64,000 nt of DNA from an uncultured Veillonella sp. (GCF_937981445.1 NZ_CALJON010000044.1:1-64000), one strand, 5' to 3'; positions 34,685 through 43,432 are shown, numbered from the stretch's first letter. Numbers and translations are program-made. The notes: generated by a model from the sequence alone, not told the origin.

Positions 34685-34714
34685 AAACCTGTCATGCTCT
34701 AGCGTGGCAGGTTT
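34685..34714 (+). terminator. Rho-independent terminator
   Basis: AAACCTGTCA pairs with TGGCAGGTTT (one wobble) around a ten-base loop; a short T-rich run follows. Confidence 0.75.
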
Positions 34715-34781
34715 ATCTTATGTGACTTGAGAGTTCTAGGGATGGGGCATATTATTAAAATTTGGTTAAGTGAGGTAGATT

Positions 34782-35654
34782 ATGAAAACTGTTAGAAAAG
34801 CTGTTATTCCAGCGGCCGGTTTTGGTACGCGCTTTTTGCCTGCAACGAAGGCACAACCAAAGGAAATGCTTCCCATAGTCGATACTCCGGCAATTCAATG
34901 TATTGTTGAGGAAGCCTTAGCTTCTGGGATTGAAGAAATTCTAATCATTACAGGCCGCAATAAACGAGCTATTGAAGATCATTTTGATACGAGTGTTGAA
35001 CTAGAGCAATTATTACAACAACAAGGTAAACAACAACAGCTCAATATGGTACGTTCTTTAGCAGATATTCGCGTTCATTTTATTCGTCAAAAAGCTCCAA
35101 GAGGCTTAGGTGATGCTGTTCTTTGCGCTAAAGCTTTTATTGGTGAGGAACCATTTGCCGTGCTGTTAGGTGATGATGTAGTATACAATCCTGAGTACCC
35201 TTGTTTGAAACAATTAATCGATTGCTATAATGAGCGTGGTGGCACTGTACTAGGCGCTCAGTATGTACCTCATGAAAAAGTTAGCTCCTATGGCATTGTA
35301 GCAGGCAAGCAGATTAGTGAGAATTTATATGAAGTGGAAGGCTTAGTTGAAAAGCCAAGTCGTGATTTGGCACCGTCTAATTTGGCTGTATTAGGCCGTT
35401 ATATTTTAGAGCCAGAAATTTTTGAATTATTAGAACATACACCACAAGGAGCGGGCAATGAAATTCAGTTAACCGATGCATTGGCTCGTCTCTCAGGGAA
35501 GGTATATGCCTTAAATTATGAAGGCAAACGCTATGACATTGGCGATCGCTTAGGCTATTTGCAGGCTACGGTTGAATATGGTTTACGCTCTCCTTTATTT
35601 GGAGACGAATTTAAACACTATTTGCTACAATTAGTCGATAATTTGGAAAAATAA
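34782..35654 (+). CDS. galU: UTP-glucose-1-phosphate uridylyltransferase
   Basis: 290 residues; makes UDP-glucose for surface glycans. The nucleotidyltransferase start AVIPAAGFGTRFLPATKAQPKEMLP, AVLLGDDVV and the VEKPS motif are diagnostic of GalU/GtaB. Length is normal. A single gene between strong terminators at 34685 and 35659. It probably feeds lipooligosaccharide sugar transfer in this diderm cell (inference). Confidence 0.95.
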   Translation: MKTVRKAVIPAAGFGTRFLPATKAQPKEMLPIVDTPAIQCIVEEALASGIEEILIITGRNKRAIEDHFDTSVELEQLLQQQGKQQQLNMVRSLADIRVHFIRQKAPRGLGDAVLCAKAFIGEEPFAVLLGDDVVYNPEYPCLKQLIDCYNERGGTVLGAQYVPHEKVSSYGIVAGKQISENLYEVEGLVEKPSRDLAPSNLAVLGRYILEPEIFELLEHTPQGAGNEIQLTDALARLSGKVYALNYEGKRYDIGDRLGYLQATVEYGLRSPLFGDEFKHYLLQLVDNLEK

Positions 35655-35658
35655 TATA

Positions 35659-35735
35659 AGCCCCTCTGTTTACAGCAGATGAATTAGATTGATACTATAC
35701 AATCAGTTCGCTCTGTAAATAGGGGGGGCTTTTTT
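35659..35735 (+). terminator. Large terminator hairpin after galU
   Basis: AAGCCCC-TCTGTTTACAG pairs with CTGTAAAT-AGGGGGGGCTT across a loop of about 35 bases, followed by six T. Long and GC-rich compared with the other terminators. Confidence 0.85.
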
Positions 35736-35770
35736 AGGTGGTTCAGTGATGTAAATAAGTCAAAACACCT

Positions 35771-35824
35771 ATGTTAACCATAAGGTAACATTGTGTTGAC
35801 AAAATAAAAGGGCTTCTTTATAAT
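35771..35824 (+). promoter_or_regulatory. Consensus promoter with overlapping BirA-like operator
   Basis: TTGACA (35796-35801) and TATAAT (35819-35824) are 17 bases apart: a perfect consensus promoter. ATGTTAACC (35771-35779) and TGTTGACAA (35794-35802), 14 bases apart, resemble the two halves of the BirA operator (TTGTTAACC...GGTTAACAA as I recall it), and the right half covers the -35 box. Repression by biotinylated BirA would fit the bioY gene downstream. The right half has two mismatches, so this is a prediction. Confidence 0.6.
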
Positions 35825-35959
35825 TAAAACAGTTGTGAGCGACTACATAAAAAGTTAGTAAATATGAGGACTTCTAATACGTATAAGTACTAATCTGTGT
35901 GGGAGACCATAATTTATATGAGCTTATTATGTACGATTACTCTAAATTTAGGAGGATAT

Positions 35960-36700
35960 ATGGGGGACTCATGTTCAGTTCCATATGGGCAAAGGGATTT
36001 GCGCACATTATTTAATGCAATAATTGAGGCCTATCCAGATTGTCCCAAAAATGTAGTAATTGGTAAACTAATTTGGCAGTGGAATCCTGTTGATTCAGCT
36101 AATTCAATTCTTGCACAGCAAGAGGGCGTTCCTGATTATGGGAAAAAAGCGTTTTGGCTTTCAGTTCAAAGTGGTCCGATGAGATTACAAGAACTAGTTC
36201 AACACACCAATACGTCGTTTAGGCAAAGAGTGGAGCCAACAGGGCAACAAAATTTAGAATCATCGACAGCGTTACACTGCCCAACGGAGAAGCAAGAACC
36301 GTCAAAGCCTGTTAATTCAAACAAATTGAACTTTGCTGACCTAGATCAGTCCAGTATGACAGTAGCAGCTGAATTAAATGGTAACGATTCAGATGAAGCA
36401 AAGATTATATTTTCAAAAGAAACAATCGAACAATTTGTATTTCACATAGGTGATGAAAATCCCATTCACAGGGCACCTACATATATAGTGCCAGGTTGTT
36501 TAATTTTGGAAACACTCTTATTGCTATTAGGTAGTAAAGAGATTTGTGTACAAGATTTGACTTTGAAGTGTAAGCGACCTATTTATGCAGATCAAGTTAT
36601 TGATTTAAACGTTGACTGCTGTAGTAACACTATTACTGCCACGGTTCAGGATTCAGTAGTGTGCACGGCTCAGTATCGTGTAAGAGAACAGCATACTTAG
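35960..36700 (+). CDS. Hotdog-fold (MaoC-like) domain protein in a biotin-linked cluster
   Basis: 246 residues from the ATG at 35960, which follows TAGGAGG closely; an open extension to 35897 has no ribosome site. The last 100 residues resemble MaoC-like hydratases: FSKETIEQFVFHIGDENPIH carries the Asp/His pair of that fold, then TYIVPGCLILETLLLLLG. The first 90 residues (AIIEAYPDCPKNVVIGKLIWQWNP) and the Gln/Ser-rich linker are not recognised. Located before bioY, a thiolase-like and a ligase-like gene, so it may process an acyl-CoA, perhaps in biotin-precursor synthesis. That role is inferred from context only. Confidence 0.65.
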   Translation: MGDSCSVPYGQRDLRTLFNAIIEAYPDCPKNVVIGKLIWQWNPVDSANSILAQQEGVPDYGKKAFWLSVQSGPMRLQELVQHTNTSFRQRVEPTGQQNLESSTALHCPTEKQEPSKPVNSNKLNFADLDQSSMTVAAELNGNDSDEAKIIFSKETIEQFVFHIGDENPIHRAPTYIVPGCLILETLLLLLGSKEICVQDLTLKCKRPIYADQVIDLNVDCCSNTITATVQDSVVCTAQYRVREQHT

Positions 36701-36716
36701 TTAATAGTTAGATATG

Positions 36717-36725
36717 TGTTATAAT
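36717..36725 (+). promoter_or_regulatory. Possible extended -10 promoter before bioY
   Basis: TGTTATAAT lies 17 bases after the hotdog-protein stop, leaving a leader of about 140 bases before bioY. No BirA-like site was seen here. Confidence 0.4.
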
Positions 36726-36868
36726 ACATCGCAGTCTCGCATGTAGCTAATGGTTATATAATCATGGGTAGGCGGTTATAGCAAAATAGTTTAGCGACGT
36801 ACAGACATATATTTGTTGGTATATGGTATAAAATACTAGGGATTAATATTTTAAAGGAAGTGTAGATT

Positions 36869-37387
36869 TTGAATACTCGTTTAATAACAAAAATGGCTTT
36901 ACTTGTAGCACTTTGTGCAATTTCGGCATATTTATCATTCCCCTTGCCTTTAGTGCCAGGTATGGTAACTGCTTTAACTATTGTATTCTGTTTAATTGCT
37001 TTTATGTTGCCACCAAAACAGGCGTTTATTACGCTTTGTGTGTATGTCCTTTTAGGAGCTATTGGAGTGCCTGTCTATACTGGCGGATCTAGCGGCTTTG
37101 CTAAATTATTTGGTCCTACAGGGGGATTTATTTGGAGCTTTCCTATTGCCTACACTCTATTAAGTATTTTTAAAGGCCCCAATCGCGTAGTATCTTATTT
37201 CATTCGTGCCGTTTTAATTACCATTCCTATTACTCATTTAATGGGCATGGCCGGAGGTATGATTTATAGTAATCTATCCTTTATGCAAGCGTTTTGGAGT
37301 TTTTCGGCTCCTTTCATTCCTTTAGATATTGTAAAATGCTTTATTGCTGCTTGGATTGGCGTAGCTATGAACCGAGCAGGCGTATAG
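36869..37387 (+). CDS. bioY: BioY biotin transporter (ECF substrate-binding subunit)
   Basis: 172 residues with six membrane segments. LVALCAISAYLSFPLPLVPG, FITLCVYVLLGAIGVPVYTG and GPTGGFIWSFPIAY are BioY hallmarks. It binds biotin as the S-component of an energy-coupling-factor importer; no ECF ATPase is encoded nearby, so it would use a shared module or act alone. TTG start at 36869 with AAAGGAAG eight bases upstream. Followed after only three bases by the thiolase-like gene. Confidence 0.92.
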   Translation: MNTRLITKMALLVALCAISAYLSFPLPLVPGMVTALTIVFCLIAFMLPPKQAFITLCVYVLLGAIGVPVYTGGSSGFAKLFGPTGGFIWSFPIAYTLLSIFKGPNRVVSYFIRAVLITIPITHLMGMAGGMIYSNLSFMQAFWSFSAPFIPLDIVKCFIAAWIGVAMNRAGV

Positions 37388-37390
37388 TCA

Positions 37391-38623
37391 ATGGGGTTAC
37401 CTATGGTAAAACACAATAATTTCTTTTCTAATGTATATATAATGGGCGGCCTCAGGACGCCCATTGGTGTTTATAAGGGGCAGTATAAACGCATTCGTCC
37501 TGAATTGTTAGGCGCGGCCCTATTAAATGAATTACAAAGGCGTGGCTATGGTGCGGATGAAATTATTTGCGGCAATGCAGTCGGCACAGGCGGTAATATA
37601 GGGCGCCTTATGGCGCTGTATTCTAATTATGATAGGGCTATTCCGAGTTATACTGTGGATATGCAATGTGCGTCTGGTGCTATGGCGATTATCCAAGGGG
37701 TTCGTGCTATTCAAAGTGGTATGGCAAGTCAAATTATTGCTGGCGGAATAGAGAGTTCATCGTTACAGCCTCTACGTGTGTATGCTGATTTAGATGCTAG
37801 ACGTGGAAATGATTTGAGCCATCCCAAAGAGAGCGTATCAGCGGAATACTTGGTAGCGCAATTTTCACCTGACACAGTATCGCCCTTTGCTATGCTCGAA
37901 GGAGCACATCGTACGGCGATTAAGCATAATATGACAAAATCAGATTTAGATGCTTGGGTGTTGTATAGTCATAGCAAGGCTCTTGAAGGTCGCAATGACG
38001 AATTTTTGCAGCAACTGATTATGGGAAGTGATGAGCTTAAAGCAGAACTTACTAATTTAGGTGAAAACGATTTACTAGGATATATATCCCATTGGGGTAC
38101 TGCTGATTTTAAGGACGAAAGTATTAAACCAAGGCTAACACAAAATGTATTAAATCGAATGCGTCCCATTTTAAAAGATACAGATTTATTAAATGGTGCC
38201 AATACTTGCTACACCCATGATGGGGCTGCCTTTTTAGGCTTAACCAAGGAGCCGCAAGAGTTTAGAATTGTGGACGTACTCACTTGGGCAGGGGACCCAC
38301 AATATAGTCCGGAAGGAGCCTGGCACAGTACGGAGGCTATTTTAAAGCGAAATGAACTTACTATGGATAGCATTGATGCAGTAGAGTGGAACGAAGCCTT
38401 TGCAGTCATTGATGTATTGTTTGAGCGCGCCTATAAAGAACATCTTCATAAATATAATCAGCTAGGGGGCGCATTGGCGTATGGCCATGCCTATGGTGCA
38501 TCAGGTGCTGTTAATGTACTTCACTTAATGGCGGCGTTACAGCGTACTAAAGGACGCTATGGTGTGACTTCTATTGCTGGGGCTGGTGGCACGGGGACAG
38601 CCATTTTAATTGAACGCGTTTAA
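37391..38623 (+). CDS. Thiolase-like acyltransferase (YhfS-like), second catalytic Cys absent
   Basis: About 410 residues. Thiolase fold: the nucleophile Cys in VDMQCASGAMAI, EWNEAFAV and GHAYGASGAV are in place. The C-terminal position that normally bears the second catalytic Cys (CIGGG in typical thiolases) reads IAGAGGTGT, so the proton-donor Cys is replaced by Ala. This raises doubt about classical beta-ketothiolase chemistry. The order bioY-thiolase-ligase matches the BirA-controlled yhfUTS operon of B. subtilis, whose function in acyl/biotin metabolism is not settled. ATG at 37391 and at 37403 are both possible starts; neither has a good ribosome site, so coupling to bioY is likely. Confidence 0.8.
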   Translation: MGLPMVKHNNFFSNVYIMGGLRTPIGVYKGQYKRIRPELLGAALLNELQRRGYGADEIICGNAVGTGGNIGRLMALYSNYDRAIPSYTVDMQCASGAMAIIQGVRAIQSGMASQIIAGGIESSSLQPLRVYADLDARRGNDLSHPKESVSAEYLVAQFSPDTVSPFAMLEGAHRTAIKHNMTKSDLDAWVLYSHSKALEGRNDEFLQQLIMGSDELKAELTNLGENDLLGYISHWGTADFKDESIKPRLTQNVLNRMRPILKDTDLLNGANTCYTHDGAAFLGLTKEPQEFRIVDVLTWAGDPQYSPEGAWHSTEAILKRNELTMDSIDAVEWNEAFAVIDVLFERAYKEHLHKYNQLGGALAYGHAYGASGAVNVLHLMAALQRTKGRYGVTSIAGAGGTGTAILIERV

Positions 38624-38682
38624 TTGAAGATTTGTATAGGCGGTACATAAAAGTACAACATAGTAAATTAGGGGGGCAGAAT

Positions 38683-40119
38683 ATGTTATTTCAACGATTA
38701 AAATTATATAGTGAAGTGCAGCCCCATAAAGTGGCATTGGCCTTTGAAACTCAGATTATAACCTATGAAGAGTTATGGGCCTTAGTTGTTACAGGAGACA
38801 GGACGCATAATCCTAATTCTTTGACATCAGACGAAGTTTACAGCTCCTTGACTTCAGAACAAACTTATACTTCACGGACTTCAGAACAAGCTTATTCTTC
38901 ATGGACTTCAGAGAAAGTATATCCTTCCTTGACTCCAGCTAACGGATCTTTAGTTGAATTAATTCAAACTGATGATGCTAAAGAGGAGTTGGTTCGGTGG
39001 TTGCGCGCGTTGTATGGGAAGCGGCGGCCGATTATTTGTCATACAGATCTTAGTGAAGCACGATATAAAGCACTGATTGAACGATATGGTTTTATTTCTG
39101 AGGGCGCGTATTTTACATCGCGTCAGGAAATCCCAGAGGCGGCCTCCTTTGGCGTGCTCACATCTGGCACAACGGGGCTACCAAAAGTGTTATGGCGTAG
39201 TTTGCGAAGCTGGGTGGACTTTTTTGAGGAGCAGAATTGCGTTTTTAAAGTAAATCAAGATAGCCTTTTATTTGTTCATGGCAGCATGAGCTTTACTGGT
39301 AACTTAAATGCTTTGCTGTCCGCTTTATATGCTGGCGCTACAACTGTGGTGGGTAAAATTTTGCGACCTAAGCACTGGTATGAAGTATTAAAAGAGTGGC
39401 ACATCACCCATTTATATATATTACCTACTAAATTGCGGATGCTACTGCCTTGTATGAAGGAGACTTTGGAGTCACTGAAAATTATTTTTACGGGCTCTCA
39501 GTTATTAGATTATAAATTAGTATTGAATTTAAAAAAACAGCAACCGCAAACAGAATGCATTTTATATTATGGGGCGAGTGAGTTAAATTACATAACCTAT
39601 TGTACCTTTGATGAATGGTTACAAGAGCCTAATACAGTGGGCTATCCTTTTAAAGGCGTTACAATTAGTTTAGATGAGGATCATTGTATTGAAGTAGATA
39701 CTCCCTATGGTATAGAAGGGATTTCAAGACCATTTACTGTTCATGATCGAGGTGAATTTTCCCCTACGGGACGCTTACTTTTTAAAGGGCGAGCTGATGC
39801 GATTATCAATCGAGGGGGCTATAAATTATCATTGCCTTATTTAGAATCCCAATTATTATGTATAGAAGGCATAGCTGATGTAGTGGTGTTAGCGGTGACG
39901 GATGAACTTCGTGGGGAACAACCTATAGCCTTTATAGTGCCCGAAAATATGGGATTGAAGAAGGAAATTTTACAGCATATTCATCATACATTTTTACCTA
40001 AAGAATGTCCGAGACAAATTATTTGGCTAGACGCAATGCCCTTAACAAATGCTTCAAAAATAGATTTAAATGCCTTACGGCGTTTATATGGTGAGGCAAA
40101 AGAGGGGTGTAACATTTAA
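38683..40119 (+). CDS. AMP-forming acyl-CoA synthetase-like protein (YhfT-like) with repeat insert
   Basis: 478 residues from the ATG at 38683 (GGGGGG ribosome site seven bases upstream). The adenylate-forming motif is LTSGTTGLPKVLWR, followed by YGASELNYITYC, FKGRADAIINRGGYKL and the hinge region. It should activate a carboxylic acid as an acyl-adenylate and pass it to CoA or another carrier. Shorter than long-chain acyl-CoA synthetases. Residues 46-87 hold four 10-residue repeats (LTSEQAYSS-like) not expected in the family, in the N-terminal domain. Third gene of the bioY cluster; the substrate is unknown. Confidence 0.82.
   Translation: MLFQRLKLYSEVQPHKVALAFETQIITYEELWALVVTGDRTHNPNSLTSDEVYSSLTSEQTYTSRTSEQAYSSWTSEKVYPSLTPANGSLVELIQTDDAKEELVRWLRALYGKRRPIICHTDLSEARYKALIERYGFISEGAYFTSRQEIPEAASFGVLTSGTTGLPKVLWRSLRSWVDFFEEQNCVFKVNQDSLLFVHGSMSFTGNLNALLSALYAGATTVVGKILRPKHWYEVLKEWHITHLYILPTKLRMLLPCMKETLESLKIIFTGSQLLDYKLVLNLKKQQPQTECILYYGASELNYITYCTFDEWLQEPNTVGYPFKGVTISLDEDHCIEVDTPYGIEGISRPFTVHDRGEFSPTGRLLFKGRADAIINRGGYKLSLPYLESQLLCIEGIADVVVLAVTDELRGEQPIAFIVPENMGLKKEILQHIHHTFLPKECPRQIIWLDAMPLTNASKIDLNALRRLYGEAKEGCNI
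38821..38940 (+). repeat. 30-bp in-frame repeat, four copies
   Basis: Four 30-bp units, each containing ACTTCAGA-AAG-TTA-TCTTC-like sequence, encode decapeptides such as LTSEQTYTSR and WTSEKVYPSL in the ligase-like protein. Confidence 0.85.
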
Positions 40120-40234
40120 GGCTTTTCTTGCCTGTTATGCCTTATAAAGCGCAAATAGAAGTGTAGAAATGACCTAAATGACATTGAGTGGCCCTATAAA
40201 TTGATTTTTTGCAATTGGACTTTTTTCGATATGC

Positions 40235-40250
40235 ATATAATATATAGTAT
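40235..40250 (+). promoter_or_regulatory. Degenerate NrdR-box-like palindrome
   Basis: ATATAATATATAGTAT agrees with the NrdR consensus core (WATATATWGT) at 13 of 16 positions. It lies 385 bases before nrdD and just upstream of a terminator, so it may be chance in AT-rich DNA. Confidence 0.3.
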
Positions 40251-40271
40251 AAAATATTGAAACTCGCTACA

Positions 40272-40318
40272 AGATATTGTATAATGAACAGGAAGTTAGT
40301 TATACAATATCTTTTTTA
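40272..40318 (+). terminator. Strong terminator upstream of nrdD
   Basis: AAGATATTGTATAA pairs with TTATACAATATCTT around a 15-base loop, followed by T-runs. It can end the bioY-cluster transcript, 150 bases after the ligase-like gene. Confidence 0.8.
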
Positions 40319-40361
40319 TATGTGTAAAAATAGAAGTGCCAGTAGGGATTGGCAATGAGAG

Positions 40362-40393
40362 AGTTAGTGACTCCCAGTGGTCACTTAATTTTT
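40362..40393 (+). terminator. Second terminator-like hairpin in the nrdD upstream region
   Basis: TTAGTGAC and GTCACTTAA form a short stem (one bulge) followed by seven T. The sequence between 40320 and 40560 contains further small inverted blocks (GTGCCAGT/GGCAAT; TTGCTTAG repeats) but no structure I can name. The 500 bases before nrdD otherwise hold no gene. Confidence 0.5.
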
Positions 40394-40572
40394 TTCTGCT
40401 CTTTTGGCAAACTAGACATATTGCTTAGTATTGCTTAGCAATAGTTGCGAACAGTTGCCTACATGTGTTGTAGACGTATGATGCAGAAGTATGGTGTAAA
40501 CATATGCTGCCCAAGTAGTGCGTTGCGGTCATAGGCTGTGTGGCACAAAGTAGAGTTAAGAAATTATTTCAT

Positions 40573-40588
40573 ATACTATATATTGTAT
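40573..40588 (+). promoter_or_regulatory. NrdR box
   Basis: ATACTATATATTGTAT matches the NrdR operator consensus (acaCwATATATwGtgt) in its core and is nearly palindromic. It is 34 bases before the nrdD start, so NrdR should repress nrdD when dATP is high. Confidence 0.7.
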
Positions 40589-40622
40589 AAATACGTAATG
40601 AGTGTATAGGAGGCATCGAGCT

Positions 40623-42773
40623 GTGTTAGAGGTAATTAAAAGGGATGGCCAAAAGGTACCATTTGATAAAACTAAAATTGCAATAGCTATTGAAAAGGCT
40701 ATGAATAGTAGTACAGGCTTGTATGAAGCAGGACTGGCTGATCGTATTGCCAATGAAATTGAAGAATACGCACATAAGATTGATAAAGCATTGACTATTT
40801 ATGCTATTGAAGATCAAGTATATTACAAGCTTTTAGAGTACCACAATCCAGCCACAGCTCGTGCCTATGAAAATTACAAAGCTGTGCAGAGCTTTAAACG
40901 TAAAGTAAATACCACTGATGAGGATGTATTTGGCTTACTTGATCGCAGTAATGTAGCTATTTTAGATGAAAATTCTAATAAAGATGCTGCCATAGTATCT
41001 ACACAACGCGATTTAATTGCTGGGGAAGTGAGCAAGGATATTGCTCGTCGTAAACTAATCCCTGCAGATATTGTGCAGGCACATGATAGTGGGGCCATTC
41101 ATTTTCATGACATGGACTACATTATTCAGCCTATGTTTAACTGCTGCTTGATTAATCTTAATGATATGTTGACTAATGGTACTGTGATTAATGGCAAGAA
41201 GATTGATACGCCTAAGTCTTTTCAGGTAGCTTGTACAGTGACAACCCAAATTATTGCCCAAGTGGCATCAGGACAATATGGCGGCCAAAGTATTAATGGT
41301 ATTGACCGTATTTTAGCGCCTTTTGTTCGCAAGTCTTATGATAAAATTTTAGCCAATGTACTAGAAGAACAGGTGGAAATTTATGGCATTAAGCCAGATA
41401 TGGAAAAGGCCAAGGAAATCGCTTGGAAACGAACTCGCAAGGAAGTTAAAGACGGGATTCAGACAATTCAATATCAAATTAACACTTTGATGACAACGAA
41501 TGGGCAGGCTCCTTTTGTCACTTTGTTCATGCACTTTGATCCTAATAGTGAATATGCTAAGGAAGCGGCACTAATTGACGAAGAAATTTTAAAACAACGT
41601 ATTGTGGGCGTTAAAAATGAAGCCAATGTATACATCACGCCAGCCTTCCCTAAGTTAATTTATGTGCTTGATGAACACAATATTCATCCTGATGCACCGT
41701 ATTATTATTTAACTGAACTGGCTGCTCAATGTACGGCTAAACGGATGTACCCAGACTATATTTCCGCAAAGAAAATGAAGGAAAATTACGAGGGCAATGT
41801 ATTCAGTCCTATGGGCTGTCGCGCTTTCTTATCTCCGTGGAAAAACGAAAAAGGGGAGTATGTATTTGATGGCCGCTTTAATATGGGCGTAGTAAGTCTT
41901 AACTTGCCACAAATCGGTATTTTAGCGCGTCATAGTGAAGAACGTTTCTTTGAAATTTTAGACAAGCGCTTAGATTTAGTAGAAAAAGCCTTATTGCTTC
42001 GCTATGAGCTTTTGAAAAATGTAACCAGTGATGTATCACCTATTCATTGGCAGCATGGTGCCATTGCACGCCTTAAAAAAGGTGAACCTATTGGTGAGTT
42101 TTTAAAAGGTGGCTATGCTACGATCTCTATGGGTTACATTGGTATGTATGAAGCGACTAAGCTCATTACTGGTGAATCGAATACAGGTGAAAAAGGCCGT
42201 GTATTCGCTATGAAAGTAATGGACCGTTTAAATAAAGCTATTGAAACCTGGAAAAAACGTCACAATATGGGCTTTGCCCTTTATGGTACGCCAGCGGAAA
42301 GCTTAACCAATCGTTTTAGCTCTATTGACCGAGCTCGTTTTGGTGAAATCGAAGATATTACTGATAAGGGCTACTATACTAATAGCTATCATGTAAATGT
42401 ACGCGAAGAAATCAATGTATTCGATAAATTTAAATTCGAATCAGAGTTTCAAAAGAAATCCACTGGTGGTTGTATTTCCTATGCTGAAATCCCTAATATG
42501 ACTAATAATATTCCTGCTGTGTTGACTATGATTCAGTATATTTACGATAATATTTCCTATGCTGAATTCAATACAAAGTCTGATTATTGTCATGTATGCG
42601 GTTTTGATGGTGAAATTAAAGTCAATGATGACAATCAATGGGAATGCCCACGTTGTCATAATACAGATCGTGACAAATTAACTGTAATTCGCCGTACTTG
42701 TGGTTATTTAGGTGAAAACTTCTGGAATGAAGGACGCACTAAGGAAATAAAAGACCGCGTTATGCATATTTAA
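40623..42773 (+). CDS. nrdD: Anaerobic ribonucleoside-triphosphate reductase
   Basis: 716 residues from the GTG at 40623 (TAGGAGG nine bases before). An ATP-cone domain at the start (LEVIKRDGQKVPFDKTKI) gives allosteric dATP/ATP control. The glycyl-radical site RRTCGYLGENFWNEGR is at the C-terminus, preceded by the zinc site CHVCGFDG...CPRC. It reduces ribonucleoside triphosphates in the absence of oxygen, after activation by NrdG encoded next. Control by NrdR is suggested by the box at 40573. Confidence 0.96.
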   Translation: MLEVIKRDGQKVPFDKTKIAIAIEKAMNSSTGLYEAGLADRIANEIEEYAHKIDKALTIYAIEDQVYYKLLEYHNPATARAYENYKAVQSFKRKVNTTDEDVFGLLDRSNVAILDENSNKDAAIVSTQRDLIAGEVSKDIARRKLIPADIVQAHDSGAIHFHDMDYIIQPMFNCCLINLNDMLTNGTVINGKKIDTPKSFQVACTVTTQIIAQVASGQYGGQSINGIDRILAPFVRKSYDKILANVLEEQVEIYGIKPDMEKAKEIAWKRTRKEVKDGIQTIQYQINTLMTTNGQAPFVTLFMHFDPNSEYAKEAALIDEEILKQRIVGVKNEANVYITPAFPKLIYVLDEHNIHPDAPYYYLTELAAQCTAKRMYPDYISAKKMKENYEGNVFSPMGCRAFLSPWKNEKGEYVFDGRFNMGVVSLNLPQIGILARHSEERFFEILDKRLDLVEKALLLRYELLKNVTSDVSPIHWQHGAIARLKKGEPIGEFLKGGYATISMGYIGMYEATKLITGESNTGEKGRVFAMKVMDRLNKAIETWKKRHNMGFALYGTPAESLTNRFSSIDRARFGEIEDITDKGYYTNSYHVNVREEINVFDKFKFESEFQKKSTGGCISYAEIPNMTNNIPAVLTMIQYIYDNISYAEFNTKSDYCHVCGFDGEIKVNDDNQWECPRCHNTDRDKLTVIRRTCGYLGENFWNEGRTKEIKDRVMHI

Positions 42774-42835
42774 GTAGTTTATAAAGATGGTGAAACAGAG
42801 CCTAGTATCTTAAGGTCAGAAATAATAAAAAATAA

Positions 42836-42869
42836 ATAACAGGTCATGTGCTACATGACCTGTTATTTT
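42836..42869 (+). terminator. Strong hairpin between nrdD and nrdG
   Basis: AATAACAGGTCATGTG and CATGACCTGTTATT form a near-perfect stem with a tiny loop, then TTTATC. nrdG would then be made by read-through or from its own promoter, giving less activase than reductase. Confidence 0.8.
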
Positions 42870-42934
42870 ATCTATGCAAGAAAGTGGTTTATCTTCCATG
42901 TAGTTTTAAGATTTATGGGCTGGAGGCGAAAAAT

Positions 42935-43432
42935 ATGAATTATGGTCAGATTAGAAAATATGATATTGCTAATGGCTCCGGCATTCGCACATCTATTTTT
43001 GTGACTGGTTGTACTCATAAATGTTTTAATTGTTTTAATGAAGAGTATCAAAATCCTGCGGCAGGAACACCTTGGACTGAGAAGGAAACTGAGGAAGTTC
43101 TTTCCTATGTATCAGATCCTAATGTGGCAGGTCTTACCTTGCTCGGTGGTGAGCCATTTCAGAATGTAGACGGTTTATTGCCGGTAGTGAAAGCTGTGCG
43201 TGCAGCGGTGCCACAGAAAGATATTTGGGCGTATTCTGGCTATACTTGGGAGCAACTGGTGGCATGTGCAGAAAAGAAAGCCTTGCTTGAGCAATGTGAT
43301 ATACTAGTAGATGGCCGCTTTGTAGATGACCTAAAAGATCCAAGCTTGCGCTTTAGAGGTTCCAAAAACCAACGCATTATTGATGTGCAAAAAAGCTTGG
43401 CACAGGGCGGTATTGTAATTGCTATGGAGTAA
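42935..43432 (+). CDS. nrdG: Anaerobic ribonucleotide reductase activating protein
   Basis: 165 residues from the ATG at 42935 (TGGAGG eight bases upstream; a longer open frame includes the terminator hairpin and is rejected). Radical-SAM activase: the iron-sulfur motif CTHKCFNC (CxxxCxxC) and LTLLGGEPF are present. It generates the glycyl radical on NrdD using SAM and an electron. Confidence 0.95.
   Translation: MNYGQIRKYDIANGSGIRTSIFVTGCTHKCFNCFNEEYQNPAAGTPWTEKETEEVLSYVSDPNVAGLTLLGGEPFQNVDGLLPVVKAVRAAVPQKDIWAYSGYTWEQLVACAEKKALLEQCDILVDGRFVDDLKDPSLRFRGSKNQRIIDVQKSLAQGGIVIAME

Noticed and set aside
35771..35789. Short palindrome TGTTAACC-ATAA-GGTAACA read as an operator with a 4-base spacer
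   Set aside because: It is asymmetric, and BirA half-sites need a spacer near 14-16. The alternative right half overlapping the -35 box fits better, so that version was reported.
40320..40560. Possible riboswitch upstream of nrdD
   Set aside because: Several small inverted blocks and a hairpin with T-run, but no match to a known class and no consistent fold; kept only as an open question.
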